NCBI GenBank assembly: GCA_023395255.1
Contig: JAEWZN010000013.1
Coordinates: forward strand, 1 to 64,000
DNA length: 64,000 bases
Source of the DNA: Deferribacteres bacterium
Lineage (GTDB): Bacteria; Chrysiogenota; Deferribacteres; Deferribacterales; Geovibrionaceae
Direction: 5' to 3'
The notes under the pieces were generated by a model. That model saw only the letters and a list, made by a program, of their open reading frames with translations, was not told the origin of the DNA and did not search any database. Within the stretch, counting starts at the first letter, position 1. Every line of letters starts with the position of its first letter. Positions 37,500 to 45,757 of the stretch are shown piece after piece. The position numbers were made by a program, and so were the translations under genes.

Positions 37500-38257
37500 A
37501 TTACAAGCTCCAGACGGACGGATGCCCTGTCATATGCCGTTCCTGAGGAGTCGGTATGTTCTGCTACAATTTCGGCAACAGCCTTTTCGCCGTCTGTGAC
37601 ATTATAACCTGACAGAAATTCCATGCAGTGTTCCCTCATCTCTTTTGCGGGCATTCTTTTTTCCCATACTTCGTCTATTATGACGGATTTATACCTTATG
37701 CCCGATTTTTCAAGCCATGCCTTAAGGACGGGAGTATCGTTAAACTCTTTGGGCTCAACGCCGCATTTTGCATAAATTTTCAGCATGAGATCTGAATGCT
37801 TTTTGCCAGCAAAACCAAGATAAACCACATATTTTTCAGCGAGTGAGTTAACCATTGCGAAGTCCTTCTCCGTTCTCACTGCGGGGGTGGTGGAGCAGAA
37901 AAGCATGCCGAACTTTTTAGCTCCGGAGTCAAATGCTTCCCAGTCGGTGTGCACGGTGGTGATATTTGTCACACCCTCTTTTGCGGCATCTTCGTTGAGT
38001 ATTCTCAGCATTTCCCCGGATATGTCAGTGGCTGTCACCTCTGCGGATTTTTTTGCCAGCCTTATGGTGTATTTTCCGCTGCCGCAGCCCACGTCAAGAA
38101 TACTTAACCCTGTCGTGTCAACTCCGTTTTCGTTCATCAGCTTAAGAACTTTTGCCTCGAAAGTGTCCTCCGAGTCCGTATATCTCGGATACCCGGCCGC
38201 TCTTTTATTCCACATTGTTTCTGCCTTTTTTGAATCCGCATTTCTCTGAATGTCCAT
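37487..38257 (-). CDS. Class I SAM-dependent methyltransferase in the uptake operon
   Basis: A 256-residue methyltransferase. SAM motif I is ILDVGCGSGKYTIRLA (~57-72), with VTATDISGEML and the post-motif FGMLFCSTTPAV. The N-terminus (TMWNKRAAGYPRYTDSEDTFEAKVLKLMNENGVD) is of the kind found next to metal-chelate importers. Its place between receptor and binding protein suggests it alters the imported ligand or a metallophore; that is inference. No other biosynthetic gene is near. Confidence 0.85.
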   Translation of the reverse strand: MDIQRNADSKKAETMWNKRAAGYPRYTDSEDTFEAKVLKLMNENGVDTTGLSILDVGCGSGKYTIRLAKKSAEVTATDISGEMLRILNEDAAKEGVTNITTVHTDWEAFDSGAKKFGMLFCSTTPAVRTEKDFAMVNSLAEKYVVYLGFAGKKHSDLMLKIYAKCGVEPKEFNDTPVLKAWLEKSGIRYKSVIIDEVWEKRMPAKEMREHCMEFLSGYNVTDGEKAVAEIVAEHTDSSGTAYDRASVRLELVIWEK

Positions 38258-38281
38258 AGAGCTCCGCCTTAATTTATTTTT

Positions 38282-40366
38282 TTAAAATGTCCATCTGACG
38301 CTTGCTCCGGCATTAAATCCCATTGCGGGGTAGCCGGATGCTTCTTCGTACTCTTTGTCAAGAATGTTGTCCGCATATATCTCAAGCACGGTGTTTTTCA
38401 GTATTTCATAGGCAAGGCTGGCATCAACAAGGGCATAGGAGGGGAGGGTCTTTTTACCTGTTGTTTCATACTTGGGGCGTTCGCCTATGTAATTCATCCC
38501 CATGTCAAAGGTGAGCTTATCTGTGATTTTCCATACGAATCCGGCGTTTCCTTTGTATTCGGGTATGTAGTCAACCTCGTCTGATGATGAACTGAAATTA
38601 CTGTCCGTGGGGTCGCCGCTTTTTTCCGATTTCTGGTAGGAGATTCCGGCATTCACTGTGAGATTTCTGAGCACTTTGTATTCTCCGCTGAGGGATGTGC
38701 CTATAAATTCCGCATTGTCCACGTTATACTGAGCGTTTACCGTTGTCGCAGGGTCGGCTGTGGTGGGCAGTGTTCTTCTTATGGAGTAGTTGTCTATGTC
38801 GTAGTACCACGCGGAAAACTTGACGAACCCTTTGCCGCTGAAATCATGCCTGTAAACAAAGTCAACCGCGTTGACCTCTTCGGGCTTTATGCCCCGCCCT
38901 GCCAGCTCATCCACGCTGTCTCCGTTGGCGTAGTGAACAACATCCGGCATGGTAGGTGTTCTGTAGCCTTGGTAAACATATACCGCCGCCTTATCCTGCG
39001 GGGTTATGGCATAAGTCAGGCCTGCCTTGGGCGAAAGATTGCTGTCGTCAAAGTTGTGGGTAAAGTTCTCGGTTTTGTATTTGTCATACCTGACACCCAG
39101 ATCAAGTGTTAGGGCGCTGTTTATGCCCCACGAATCCGCAAGGAATACTCCGTCCGTTATTATTCTCTGACTGCTGTCCGTTTTGCCGAGGGTGGCGGGC
39201 TGAACAATCTGTCCGTTGTTTGGGTTTATGCGGGTTTTCACATCCGTTTCCCCGCCCCGGAGGTTTTTGCGTTCAGCACCGAAAAGGATTGTGTGGGCGT
39301 TTATTTTCGCTTCTGTTTTGGCTTTGAAGCCGTAGCTCCTGTCCATTTCAAGCTCACGCTCGTATATAACATCACCTTCTTTTACCAGACCGTTGTTGCT
39401 GTCTTTAGCGGCGAAGTTTTTATCTGTGCGGTCTTCGTAAACCTTGTATGCGCTGAGCTCAAAAAATGCGTTGTCGGTTATGTTCTGAGTATATGCGGTA
39501 TTGTATATGAACCTTTCCTTCTCCTGATAAGCGCCTTCGTTCGGGGTCATATCAGGCCCGCCGCCCCCTGCGAATGAGTCTGATGTTTCCACAGTGGGAA
39601 AGTCAGAATCATAGTCGGCAGTGCCGGGAATATTTGCGATTATCATGCCTCTGCGGGATTTGGTGTAATCCACTCCTGCCGTCAGTTCCGCTTTCCACGG
39701 CAGTCTGAGAAAAAACTTAGGTGCTATGTGGGTTACTTTGTAGTCACTGTTTCTGAAGTATTCGTCAGCTTCCTGACGGCTCATGCCGAGGCTGATACCG
39801 AAATTGCCGAACATCTGTGAGTAGCTGCCGCGTATGTTGTAGAAGTCGTCAGCTTCGTCCCAGCCGCCTATTGTGGCATAAATGCTTGCCTTGGGTTTTG
39901 ATGTGGGGTGCGCTGTGTACGCGTTTATTACTCCGCCTATTACATTGCCGTATTCGGCGGAGCTGCCGCCTTTTATCACTTCGATTCTGTCTATGTTATC
40001 AAGGGGGAGCATGTTGAAATCTATGTAGCCGGCTCCTATGTTCCCTGTGGAGTTCATGTTTACCCCGTCTATGTTCACCTGTATTCTCTCGCTGCTCTGG
40101 CCTCTTATGGTCAGTGTATTTGTACCGTCACCCACCGAGCTTTTCCTGGTGAGGTTGATTTCAGGGTCTTTGGACAGGAAGTCTGCTATATTGTTGCTTC
40201 TCTTTTTTTCAGTCACTTTAGCTTCCGATGATTTTAAATCTTCCTGCACAGCGCCGGACACTGTTACTTCTTCGAGATAAATTGTGTCCTGCATCATGGT
40301 TTCGGACATGGCGGGAGTGTTTATTAAAAATAAACATATAGCCGCCGCAAACGGTATTTTCCTCAT
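38282..40366 (-). CDS. TonB-dependent outer-membrane receptor
   Basis: A 694-residue receptor: signal peptide (~21 residues, ending AMSE), TonB-box region (IYLEEVTVSGAV), plug domain (TNTLTIRGQSSERIQVNIDGVNMNS; IDRIEVIKGGSSAEYGNVIGGVIN) and a C-terminal 22-strand-type barrel ending in Phe (SVRWTF), the BAM signal. Start at 40366 follows AAGGAGAG. First gene of the five-gene reverse operon. Substrate may be a siderophore, cobalamin-like corrinoid or metal chelate; no riboswitch was found to decide. Confidence 0.93.
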   Translation of the reverse strand: MRKIPFAAAICLFLINTPAMSETMMQDTIYLEEVTVSGAVQEDLKSSEAKVTEKKRSNNIADFLSKDPEINLTRKSSVGDGTNTLTIRGQSSERIQVNIDGVNMNSTGNIGAGYIDFNMLPLDNIDRIEVIKGGSSAEYGNVIGGVINAYTAHPTSKPKASIYATIGGWDEADDFYNIRGSYSQMFGNFGISLGMSRQEADEYFRNSDYKVTHIAPKFFLRLPWKAELTAGVDYTKSRRGMIIANIPGTADYDSDFPTVETSDSFAGGGGPDMTPNEGAYQEKERFIYNTAYTQNITDNAFFELSAYKVYEDRTDKNFAAKDSNNGLVKEGDVIYERELEMDRSYGFKAKTEAKINAHTILFGAERKNLRGGETDVKTRINPNNGQIVQPATLGKTDSSQRIITDGVFLADSWGINSALTLDLGVRYDKYKTENFTHNFDDSNLSPKAGLTYAITPQDKAAVYVYQGYRTPTMPDVVHYANGDSVDELAGRGIKPEEVNAVDFVYRHDFSGKGFVKFSAWYYDIDNYSIRRTLPTTADPATTVNAQYNVDNAEFIGTSLSGEYKVLRNLTVNAGISYQKSEKSGDPTDSNFSSSSDEVDYIPEYKGNAGFVWKITDKLTFDMGMNYIGERPKYETTGKKTLPSYALVDASLAYEILKNTVLEIYADNILDKEYEEASGYPAMGFNAGASVRWTF

Positions 40367-40396
40367 ATCTCTCTCCTTAGAACTGACAGATTATAT

Positions 40397-40413
40397 TTTC
40401 TGATTTTCAGAAA
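40397..40413. promoter_or_regulatory. Dyad upstream of the TonB receptor gene
   Basis: TTTCTGA (40397-40403) TTT TCAGAAA (40407-40413) is a perfect 7-bp inverted repeat, continued by A/T pairing on both sides. It lies 31-47 nt upstream of the receptor start on the reverse strand. A metalloregulator operator is plausible; it is not a clear Fur or DtxR box. A reverse-strand TTGACA (40503-40508) is ~95 nt further up, without a good -10. Confidence 0.4.
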
Positions 40414-40623
40414 TATAAAATTTTTCCCTGTGATCCAATATGTTGCAATGGTGAACAAATACGCACCTGTTTATAGGCACGTCTAACAAGTTTAAGATAG
40501 GCTGTCAATAGTTTTAGGTGAGTTAAATTTGTTATGCACCTATGCGAAGAGTTATATGGCTCTAAGTAAAGAGATAATGCTACATATTCTTTATTACGTG
40601 TTACCGGATAATGCAATTTCTTT

Positions 40624-40652
40624 TTGACTTTTTGCCCGTGAAGATCTATTCT
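40624..40652 (+). promoter_or_regulatory. lexA operon promoter
   Basis: TTGACT (40624-40629), exactly 17 nt, TATTCT (40647-40652). Predicted start is near 40659, just upstream of the LexA box. The resulting leader is about 215 nt and contains two repeat elements. Confidence 0.7.
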
Positions 40653-40664
40653 TTATTTATTAGA

Positions 40665-40678
40665 CGAACATTTGTTTG
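40665..40678 (+). promoter_or_regulatory. LexA (SOS) box, Gram-positive type
   Basis: CGAACATTTGTTTG matches the Bacillus/actinobacterial consensus CGAACRNRYGTTYG at all but one of its constrained positions. It sits about 6 nt downstream of the predicted transcription start of lexA, a good place for repression. Confidence 0.72.
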
Positions 40679-40700
40679 CCCGTGCTGCGGTTATGTGTTG

Positions 40701-40756
40701 CGTCACTGCGAGGAGCCGAAGCGAAGAACCCTTTCAGGGTTTCGCAATGACGTAAG
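40701..40756. repeat. GTCAnTGCGAGGAG-type dispersed palindrome, copy 2
   Basis: GTCACTGCGA near the left end and TCGCAATGAC near the right end are inverted copies with one mismatch, enclosing GGAGCCGAAGCGAAG and CCCTTTCAGGG. It shares these blocks with the element at 2570-2647, where the halves are arranged the other way round. Confidence 0.65.
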
Positions 40757-40758
40757 AG

Positions 40759-40866
40759 CTCTATGGATGGAGTTGCACCGTGCGAGTGAAGCCGCTTTTT
40801 AAGCGGCGCGAGCGTGTATAAAAAATTCCCACGGATGGAGAATTTTTTATTATCAATATAAGGAGG
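40759..40866 (+). repeat. Structured leader element, copy 3 (in the lexA 5' leader)
   Basis: Stem A CTCTAT/ATGGAG with one G-U pair (40760-40773). Then CACCGTGCGAGTGAA and stem B, perfect GCCGCTT/AAGCGGC with TTT loop (40791-40807). Then GCGAGCGTGTA and stem C AAAAAATTC/GAATTTTTT with a CCACGGATGGA loop (~40820-40848). It ends TTATTATCAATATAAGGAGG, the lexA ribosome-binding site. Same architecture as 15049-15156 with different but paired stem bases. Confidence 0.8.
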
Positions 40867-40873
40867 TTGTCAT

Positions 40874-41485
40874 ATGTCTGAACCCACAAAAAGGCAGAAA
40901 CAGTTTCTGGACTTTATCGAAGAATTCACGGAGGCGAACGGATATTCGCCTTCCATCCGTGACATAGGCGAGGGGCTTAAGCTTTCCTCCACCGCAAGTG
41001 TGAAAAAGATGCTGGACAGGCTTGCGGAGAGCGGATTCATCCGCCGCGCATCATCTTCTGCGAGAGGGATAGAGCTGATGAGGAAGCGCTCCATTCCTGT
41101 AATAGGACGGATCAAGGCGGGCATGCCCGTTATGGCCGAGGAAAACCTTGAGGGCTACATCTCCCTGAAAGATCTTGTGAGGTCTGACTCCTTTTTCCTC
41201 CGTGTGGAAGGGGACAGCATGAAGAACAAGGGTATTCTGGACGGTGATTTTGCTCTTCTCCGCCCCAGTCCGGTTATTGACAACGGGAAGATAGGTGCAT
41301 TCCGCCTGAACGGAGAAATAACCCTGAAAACTTTCCGCAGAAACAGGGAAGGGATGTTTCTTGTGCCTGAGAATGATGACTACCCCGTTATCCCCGTGCA
41401 CGACGGAGACGACTTTGAAGTTATCGGTATTCTGGACATGGTGCTTCGGTTCTTCAAAGGGAACTATGATATTAAATATTCATGA
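40874..41485 (+). CDS. lexA: LexA repressor
   Basis: A 203-residue SOS repressor. The N-terminal winged helix (RQKQFLDFIEEFTEANGYSPSIRDIGEGLKLSSTASV) is typical. Ala82-Gly83 (RIKAGMPV) is the self-cleavage site; Ser115 (VEGDSM) and Lys152 (ITLKTF) form the catalytic dyad. Start ATG 40874 follows AAGGAGG supplied by the repeat element. It heads an operon with the 82-aa gene and dinB, and a LexA box upstream points to autorepression. Confidence 0.96.
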   Translation: MSEPTKRQKQFLDFIEEFTEANGYSPSIRDIGEGLKLSSTASVKKMLDRLAESGFIRRASSSARGIELMRKRSIPVIGRIKAGMPVMAEENLEGYISLKDLVRSDSFFLRVEGDSMKNKGILDGDFALLRPSPVIDNGKIGAFRLNGEITLKTFRRNREGMFLVPENDDYPVIPVHDGDDFEVIGILDMVLRFFKGNYDIKYS

Positions 41486-41714
41486 AAAAATCCGTGTCGG
41501 CGCTGTTTTTGACGGCGGATTTCCAAAGCCCGTATGGTTTGGTCTGCACGGTGAAAAGGTGCTGATTAAGGAAGTCTGCTATAAGTGGAAAGAGCGCGAA
41601 GGCACTGATGTTATATACAAATTTACTGTGACAGACGGTTTTAATATCTTCGAGATAATGTTCAGCAGCATGGAAGTCTGCTGGTATCTGGTTGCTATGG
41701 ATGAGGCATCATGA
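41466..41714 (+). CDS. Small protein between lexA and dinB (DUF6504-like)
   Basis: An 82-residue protein with a beta-rich look: VGAVFDGGFPKPVWFGLHGEKVLIKEVCYKWKER, then a Trp-containing end. The pattern (W-hydrophobic-G-x-x-VxIKEVxxxWKE) resembles DUF6504, small proteins linked to Y-family polymerases in Actinobacteria; this is from memory and not secure. ATG 41466 follows AAAGGG. It overlaps lexA by 20 nt and dinB by 4 nt (ATGA), so it is tightly coupled to both. The longer upstream frame lies within lexA and is not used. Confidence 0.75.
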   Translation: MILNIHEKIRVGAVFDGGFPKPVWFGLHGEKVLIKEVCYKWKEREGTDVIYKFTVTDGFNIFEIMFSSMEVCWYLVAMDEAS

Positions 41715-42925
41715 TTCTCTGTATGGATATGGATGCTTTTTTCGCATCGGTTGAACAGGCATCCAACCCTGCTCTGCGGGGGAAGCCCATTGCCGTTGTG
41801 GGGGCGAAGGAGCGGACTGTTGTTGTTACTTCGTCTTACGAAGCCCGCAAATACGGTGTTAAAACAGGCATGAGCAAATACGAAGCGCTGAAAGTCTGCC
41901 CGTTTCTGACTATTGTGAATGCGCGCAACAGGAAATACACTTACGTATCAAAGGAAATAACCGCTTTTCTGTATAAAATAACTCCCCATGTGGAGCCTTA
42001 TTCAATTGATGAGGCGTTTCTTGACATCAGCGGTACGGGAATAGCCCCGCAGGATGCGGCATATATGATAAAAAGCTTTGTTAAGAAAAACTTCGGCATA
42101 ACCTGCTCAATCGGCGCGGGGCCGAACAAGTTCATAGCGAAGATGGCCAGCGGTGTCAAAAAGCCGGACGGATATTACTGTGTGGAAAAAGACAATGTGA
42201 TCGGCTTTCTGGACAGGTTCCACCTGAAAAGCTTCTGGGGAATAGGGCGCAGACTGACCAAACGCTTTGCTGATATGGGGATTTTTACCCCGGCGGATCT
42301 CAGGGCACTGGGCAGGGAGCGTCTTGTGGAGATGTTCGGTGTCAACGGGGATTACCTGTACGGGCTTGCCTGCGGTGAATACGCTCCCGGAGTGAAGACC
42401 GAAGAGGAACACATGAAATCCATCGGCCACAGCCTGACCCTGCCGGAGAATATTTCAACAAGGGAAGAGGCGGCCGGGTATCTGCTCCAGCTTTCGGACA
42501 TGGTTTCATCAAGGGCGAGGCGGCTTCGCTATTCCGGCAAAACCATAAGTGTGACAATACGCTATCCTGATATGGGGACCTTCTCACAGGCGCATACCAT
42601 CCCTTTTTTCACCTCCGCCACTCATCACATATACGCCGAGGCGCTGGAGGTGTTCGGTAAGCTCTGGAACGGCAATGATATAAGGCTTCTGGGTGTGTGC
42701 ATCTCAAGCCTTGTGCCCGACTGCGTAACACTTTACAATATAGAGGACAGCGGCAAAAACTGGGAAGGGATTTATTCGGCGATGGATGAGATAAACACCA
42801 AATACGGCGAGCGCACTCTCCAGTTCGGTTCAGTGCTGAACTGCCGCCGCAAGGGTTCCAGCGTAATCTCGCCCGCATGGCGCCCCACGGGCGGCAGACA
42901 TGTGAATATTATGGACGGGAACTAA
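41711..42925 (+). CDS. dinB: DNA polymerase IV (Y-family translesion polymerase)
   Basis: A 404-residue polymerase. MDMDAFFASVEQ holds the first metal ligands, SSYEARKYGVKTGM the fingers, and YSIDEAFLDIS the catalytic Asp-Glu pair. IGAGPNKFIAKMASGVKKPDG and the helix-hairpin-helix region (FWGIGRRLTKRFADMGI) follow. The little-finger domain is present; no obvious QLxLF clamp motif is seen at the C-terminus. Induced with lexA from the SOS promoter, by its position. Confidence 0.95.
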   Translation: MILCMDMDAFFASVEQASNPALRGKPIAVVGAKERTVVVTSSYEARKYGVKTGMSKYEALKVCPFLTIVNARNRKYTYVSKEITAFLYKITPHVEPYSIDEAFLDISGTGIAPQDAAYMIKSFVKKNFGITCSIGAGPNKFIAKMASGVKKPDGYYCVEKDNVIGFLDRFHLKSFWGIGRRLTKRFADMGIFTPADLRALGRERLVEMFGVNGDYLYGLACGEYAPGVKTEEEHMKSIGHSLTLPENISTREEAAGYLLQLSDMVSSRARRLRYSGKTISVTIRYPDMGTFSQAHTIPFFTSATHHIYAEALEVFGKLWNGNDIRLLGVCISSLVPDCVTLYNIEDSGKNWEGIYSAMDEINTKYGERTLQFGSVLNCRRKGSSVISPAWRPTGGRHVNIMDGN

Positions 42926-43132
42926 TCAGCTTGTATGGCACTCTCTGGAACAGTGAAAACAGCCGTTCGCTCTTGGGTATTTCTTTTTTGCTTCAATAAC
43001 TGCTCCATGACATGAAGGGAAATCTCCCAGATATTCTCTGTTCTGCGGTTCGGGCATCCATGAACACCCATCCTTATGGACTTCATGATCTCCGTTTGCC
43101 TGTGCGTTTTTATTTACATAATAACGTGCCAT
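42926..43132 (-). CDS. Small conserved Cys-rich protein
   Basis: A 68-residue protein beginning ARYYVNKNAQANGDHEVHKDGC and ending GCFHCSRECHTS. Five Cys and four His suggest a small metal-binding fold. I recall near-identical short proteins in varied bacteria, function unknown. Strong AGGAGGT precedes the start on the reverse strand. Its stop directly abuts the dinB stop. Confidence 0.82.
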   Translation of the reverse strand: MARYYVNKNAQANGDHEVHKDGCSWMPEPQNREYLGDFPSCHGAVIEAKKKYPRANGCFHCSRECHTS

Positions 43133-43346
43133 AAAGCACCTCCTTTTATTTTCAAATTGTAGCTTAGAATAACATAGTGATCAATTGTCATGGGATATAT
43201 CTGAATTTTTTTTATTAAGCGCCCCTTGCAATCCGTAAAATTCATAATATAATAATCTCCGTACCGGGCCCCTCTGGCATTTTGTCCCCGAAATGCGATG
43301 TCGGTATGTTCCGTTCGGAACCTCAAATATGGGGCTGAGATGTTCT

Positions 43347-44327
43347 ATGAATACCATTCATGCATTCCTTTTTTCTGATTTTCTTCACAAACCTGTGTGG
43401 ATGTGGCTTGTTTTTCTGGCTGTTGTCCTGTTCCTTCTTGTTCTTGATCTGGGTGTTTTCAACCGGAAGGATCACGAGATAGGCGTTAAGGAAAGCCTTC
43501 TGATGTCTGTTTTTTATATAGGCATAGGTCTGCTTTTCAGCCTCTGGGTGGGTAAAATACTCGGCAGCGAGAAGGCATTTGAGTACCTCACTGGCTTTGT
43601 GGTGGAAAAGACCCTTGCTATGGACAATATATTTGTTATAGCTATGATTTTCTCTTACTTCTGCGTACCTAGAATCTATCAGCACAGGGTGCTTTTCTGG
43701 GGCATTCTGGGAGTAATCGTGCTCCGCGGTATAATGATAGGAGTGGGTGCGAAGCTTGTCAGCGAGTTTGAGTGGGTGCTGTATATTTTTGCCGCCTTCC
43801 TCATTTACTCCGGCGTGAAGATGCTGTTTAAGCAGGATGACGAAACTGATATAGGTGCAAATCCCGTGTTGAAATTTATACGGAAAAAGATCCGTGTAAC
43901 GAGGGATTTTCACGGGCACAGCTTCATAGTGTACCGTACAAACCCCAAAACCGGGCATAAGTTTTTATATGCCACTCCGCTGCTTCTGGCGCTTATTTTC
44001 ATTGAGATAGCGGATGTTATTTTTGCAGTGGATTCAGTGCCAGCCGTATTCAGCATAACAACAGACGCTTATGTGGTGTACACCAGCAATATATTTGCGA
44101 TTCTGGGCTTAAGATCCCTTTACTTCGCACTTGCGGCTGTAATTTCCAAGTTCCATTACCTCAAGTATGCCCTTTCTATTGTGCTGATATTCATAGGTTC
44201 CAAGATATTTGTTTCCGAGATGCTGCATCTGGTGAAGATTCCTCCGGCAGTGAGTCTCAGCGTGACTCTCGCCATACTTGCCGCAGGTGTTGGCGTTTCA
44301 CTGGTTAAGGGGGATAAGAAAGCTTAG
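43347..44327 (+). CDS. TerC/Alx-family membrane protein
   Basis: A 326-residue protein with about nine membrane segments. TerC marks are FVVEKTLAMDNIFVIAMIFSYF and LALIFIEIADVIFAVDSVPAVFSIT, each with conserved acidic residues in the membrane. Members export Mn2+ (Alx) or act in tellurite resistance and metalation of secreted proteins. ATG 43347 is chosen; 43329 is an in-frame alternative. No yybP-ykoY riboswitch was recognised upstream. It ends 4 nt into the convergent kinase gene. Confidence 0.92.
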   Translation: MNTIHAFLFSDFLHKPVWMWLVFLAVVLFLLVLDLGVFNRKDHEIGVKESLLMSVFYIGIGLLFSLWVGKILGSEKAFEYLTGFVVEKTLAMDNIFVIAMIFSYFCVPRIYQHRVLFWGILGVIVLRGIMIGVGAKLVSEFEWVLYIFAAFLIYSGVKMLFKQDDETDIGANPVLKFIRKKIRVTRDFHGHSFIVYRTNPKTGHKFLYATPLLLALIFIEIADVIFAVDSVPAVFSITTDAYVVYTSNIFAILGLRSLYFALAAVISKFHYLKYALSIVLIFIGSKIFVSEMLHLVKIPPAVSLSVTLAILAAGVGVSLVKGDKKA

Positions 44328-45757
44328 GCTTCTTCCTCTTCCGTTTCCGTAATTCTGACAGGTCTTTCAAACAGGGTGGCAACGAATGTGTTGCCGCCTT
44401 TTTTATTTTTTTCCAGCGTTATTGAGCCGTCGTAAAGCCCGGTGATGTGCTTCACTATGGAGAGGCCAAGCCCGGTTCCGGTCTGGTTACGGTTTTTTGA
44501 TTTATTCACCGTGTAGAAGCGTTCGAAAATCCTTTCCCGGTCTTCATCCGGAATAACGGGGCCTTCGTCCGACACCTGAATAACTGTTTCATCATCCTTT
44601 ACGGAAATGCTTATCTCTATGACCTTGCTCAGGCTGTATTTATGGGCATTGTCCGTGAGGTTTGTGAGCAGGGTCATAAAGTGTTCCCTGAGCACGGGTA
44701 TATCCGTGCAGTCTGCCCTGAACACTGTCTTCGCTTCGAACCCCTCGTAGCGTTCATTAAGCTCCGCCAGCACTGCTTCAAGCTGCAAAGGTTCATCCAC
44801 CCTGAATCCGCCCGGTATATGCTCAAGCCTGTGGAGCTCCAGAATATCGTTTATTATGTTGTTAAGCCGCTTGGAATTGCTGTGGATTATGGTGAGGAAC
44901 TTCTCAAGATTCTTCCTGTCCACGGAAGTATTGGCAAGAAGCGTCTCCGCGTAACCCATTATCATCGCCAGAGGGGTTTTGAGTTCATGGGTTATGTTGC
45001 CGATGAGTTCCGTCTTAAAGTCCTCATACTGGGTGCGTTCGGTTATGTTATAGAGGACAATAAGGATCTCTTTGTCGAGATAGCGCACGTGGACATCAAA
45101 CATCTTCTGGCGCAGTTCGAGGTGGTGTATGCCGTCCTCCTGCCACTCCAGAACCCTGCTGACAAAGTTGATTGTGTCCATGCTGTTCAGGGAATCGACT
45201 ATGTTTCTGCCGTGGGTGAGCTCACTGCCCAGATGCTCCGCGGCTTTGCTGTTGAAGTGCTTTATTCTGTGCGATGTGTCCAGAAGGATGATGCCTTCAT
45301 TGAGTATGCTGAAAACATGCTGGAGTTTGTGACGCTCGTTCTCAAGCTCGTCCTGTTTCCGTGTCATGGAGCTGTACATCCGGTGAAAGATGTCCGAAAC
45401 TTTGGACATGGTTTTATCGCCGAATACAGGGAAGCTGATATTTTTATCCCCCGCTTCAATCCTGTCTGCAATATCTGCCAGCTTACGCATGGGGATGGTT
45501 ATTCTTCCGGCAAGCAGAAAGGAGATAAGGCCGGATGTTGCGACAGAAAGGAGAATCAGCCGGAAGTTATAGTTGATTGATTCTCTGTTTCGCTCCTCCG
45601 TTTCCGCTTCGGTAATGTGTTCGGAAACAACACTGCTTTGTCCGTTTGCTCCTCCGTGTGCATCTCCCGCCGGTCTGCCTGAGTAATGGAGTGTAAGCAT
45701 CAGAACAAGGGTGACCGGAACGAATATGGTAAAGAAGATGCTGGTAAAGAGTCTCAT
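44324..45757 (-). CDS. PhoR-like sensor histidine kinase
   Basis: A 477-residue kinase. Membrane segments at ~7-24 and ~65-84 enclose a short periplasmic part. HAMP ~85-138, PAS ~145-240, HisKA with His257 (GNITHELKTPLAMIMGYAETLL), and ATPase with NLTDNAHKYS and GTGLGLSIVKHI. It overlaps the response-regulator gene by 4 nt, and phoU precedes that, so phosphate sensing is the likely job. Confidence 0.92.
   Translation of the reverse strand: MRLFTSIFFTIFVPVTLVLMLTLHYSGRPAGDAHGGANGQSSVVSEHITEAETEERNRESINYNFRLILLSVATSGLISFLLAGRITIPMRKLADIADRIEAGDKNISFPVFGDKTMSKVSDIFHRMYSSMTRKQDELENERHKLQHVFSILNEGIILLDTSHRIKHFNSKAAEHLGSELTHGRNIVDSLNSMDTINFVSRVLEWQEDGIHHLELRQKMFDVHVRYLDKEILIVLYNITERTQYEDFKTELIGNITHELKTPLAMIMGYAETLLANTSVDRKNLEKFLTIIHSNSKRLNNIINDILELHRLEHIPGGFRVDEPLQLEAVLAELNERYEGFEAKTVFRADCTDIPVLREHFMTLLTNLTDNAHKYSLSKVIEISISVKDDETVIQVSDEGPVIPDEDRERIFERFYTVNKSKNRNQTGTGLGLSIVKHITGLYDGSITLEKNKKGGNTFVATLFERPVRITETEEEEA

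Noticed and set aside
40367..40660. Cobalamin riboswitch before the TonB operon
   Set aside because: The reverse-strand leader lacks a recognisable B12-box; only a short dyad and isolated palindromes are seen.
43114..43326. 70-aa reverse open frame between the Cys-rich gene and terC
   Set aside because: No good ribosome-binding site, overlaps the start of the real reverse gene, and has no recognisable pattern.
43133..43346. yybP-ykoY (Mn) riboswitch upstream of terC
   Set aside because: Often found before TerC genes, but the conserved core sequences could not be identified in this 214-nt spacer.
44642..45580. 312-aa forward open frame
   Set aside because: Antisense shadow of the PhoR-like kinase.
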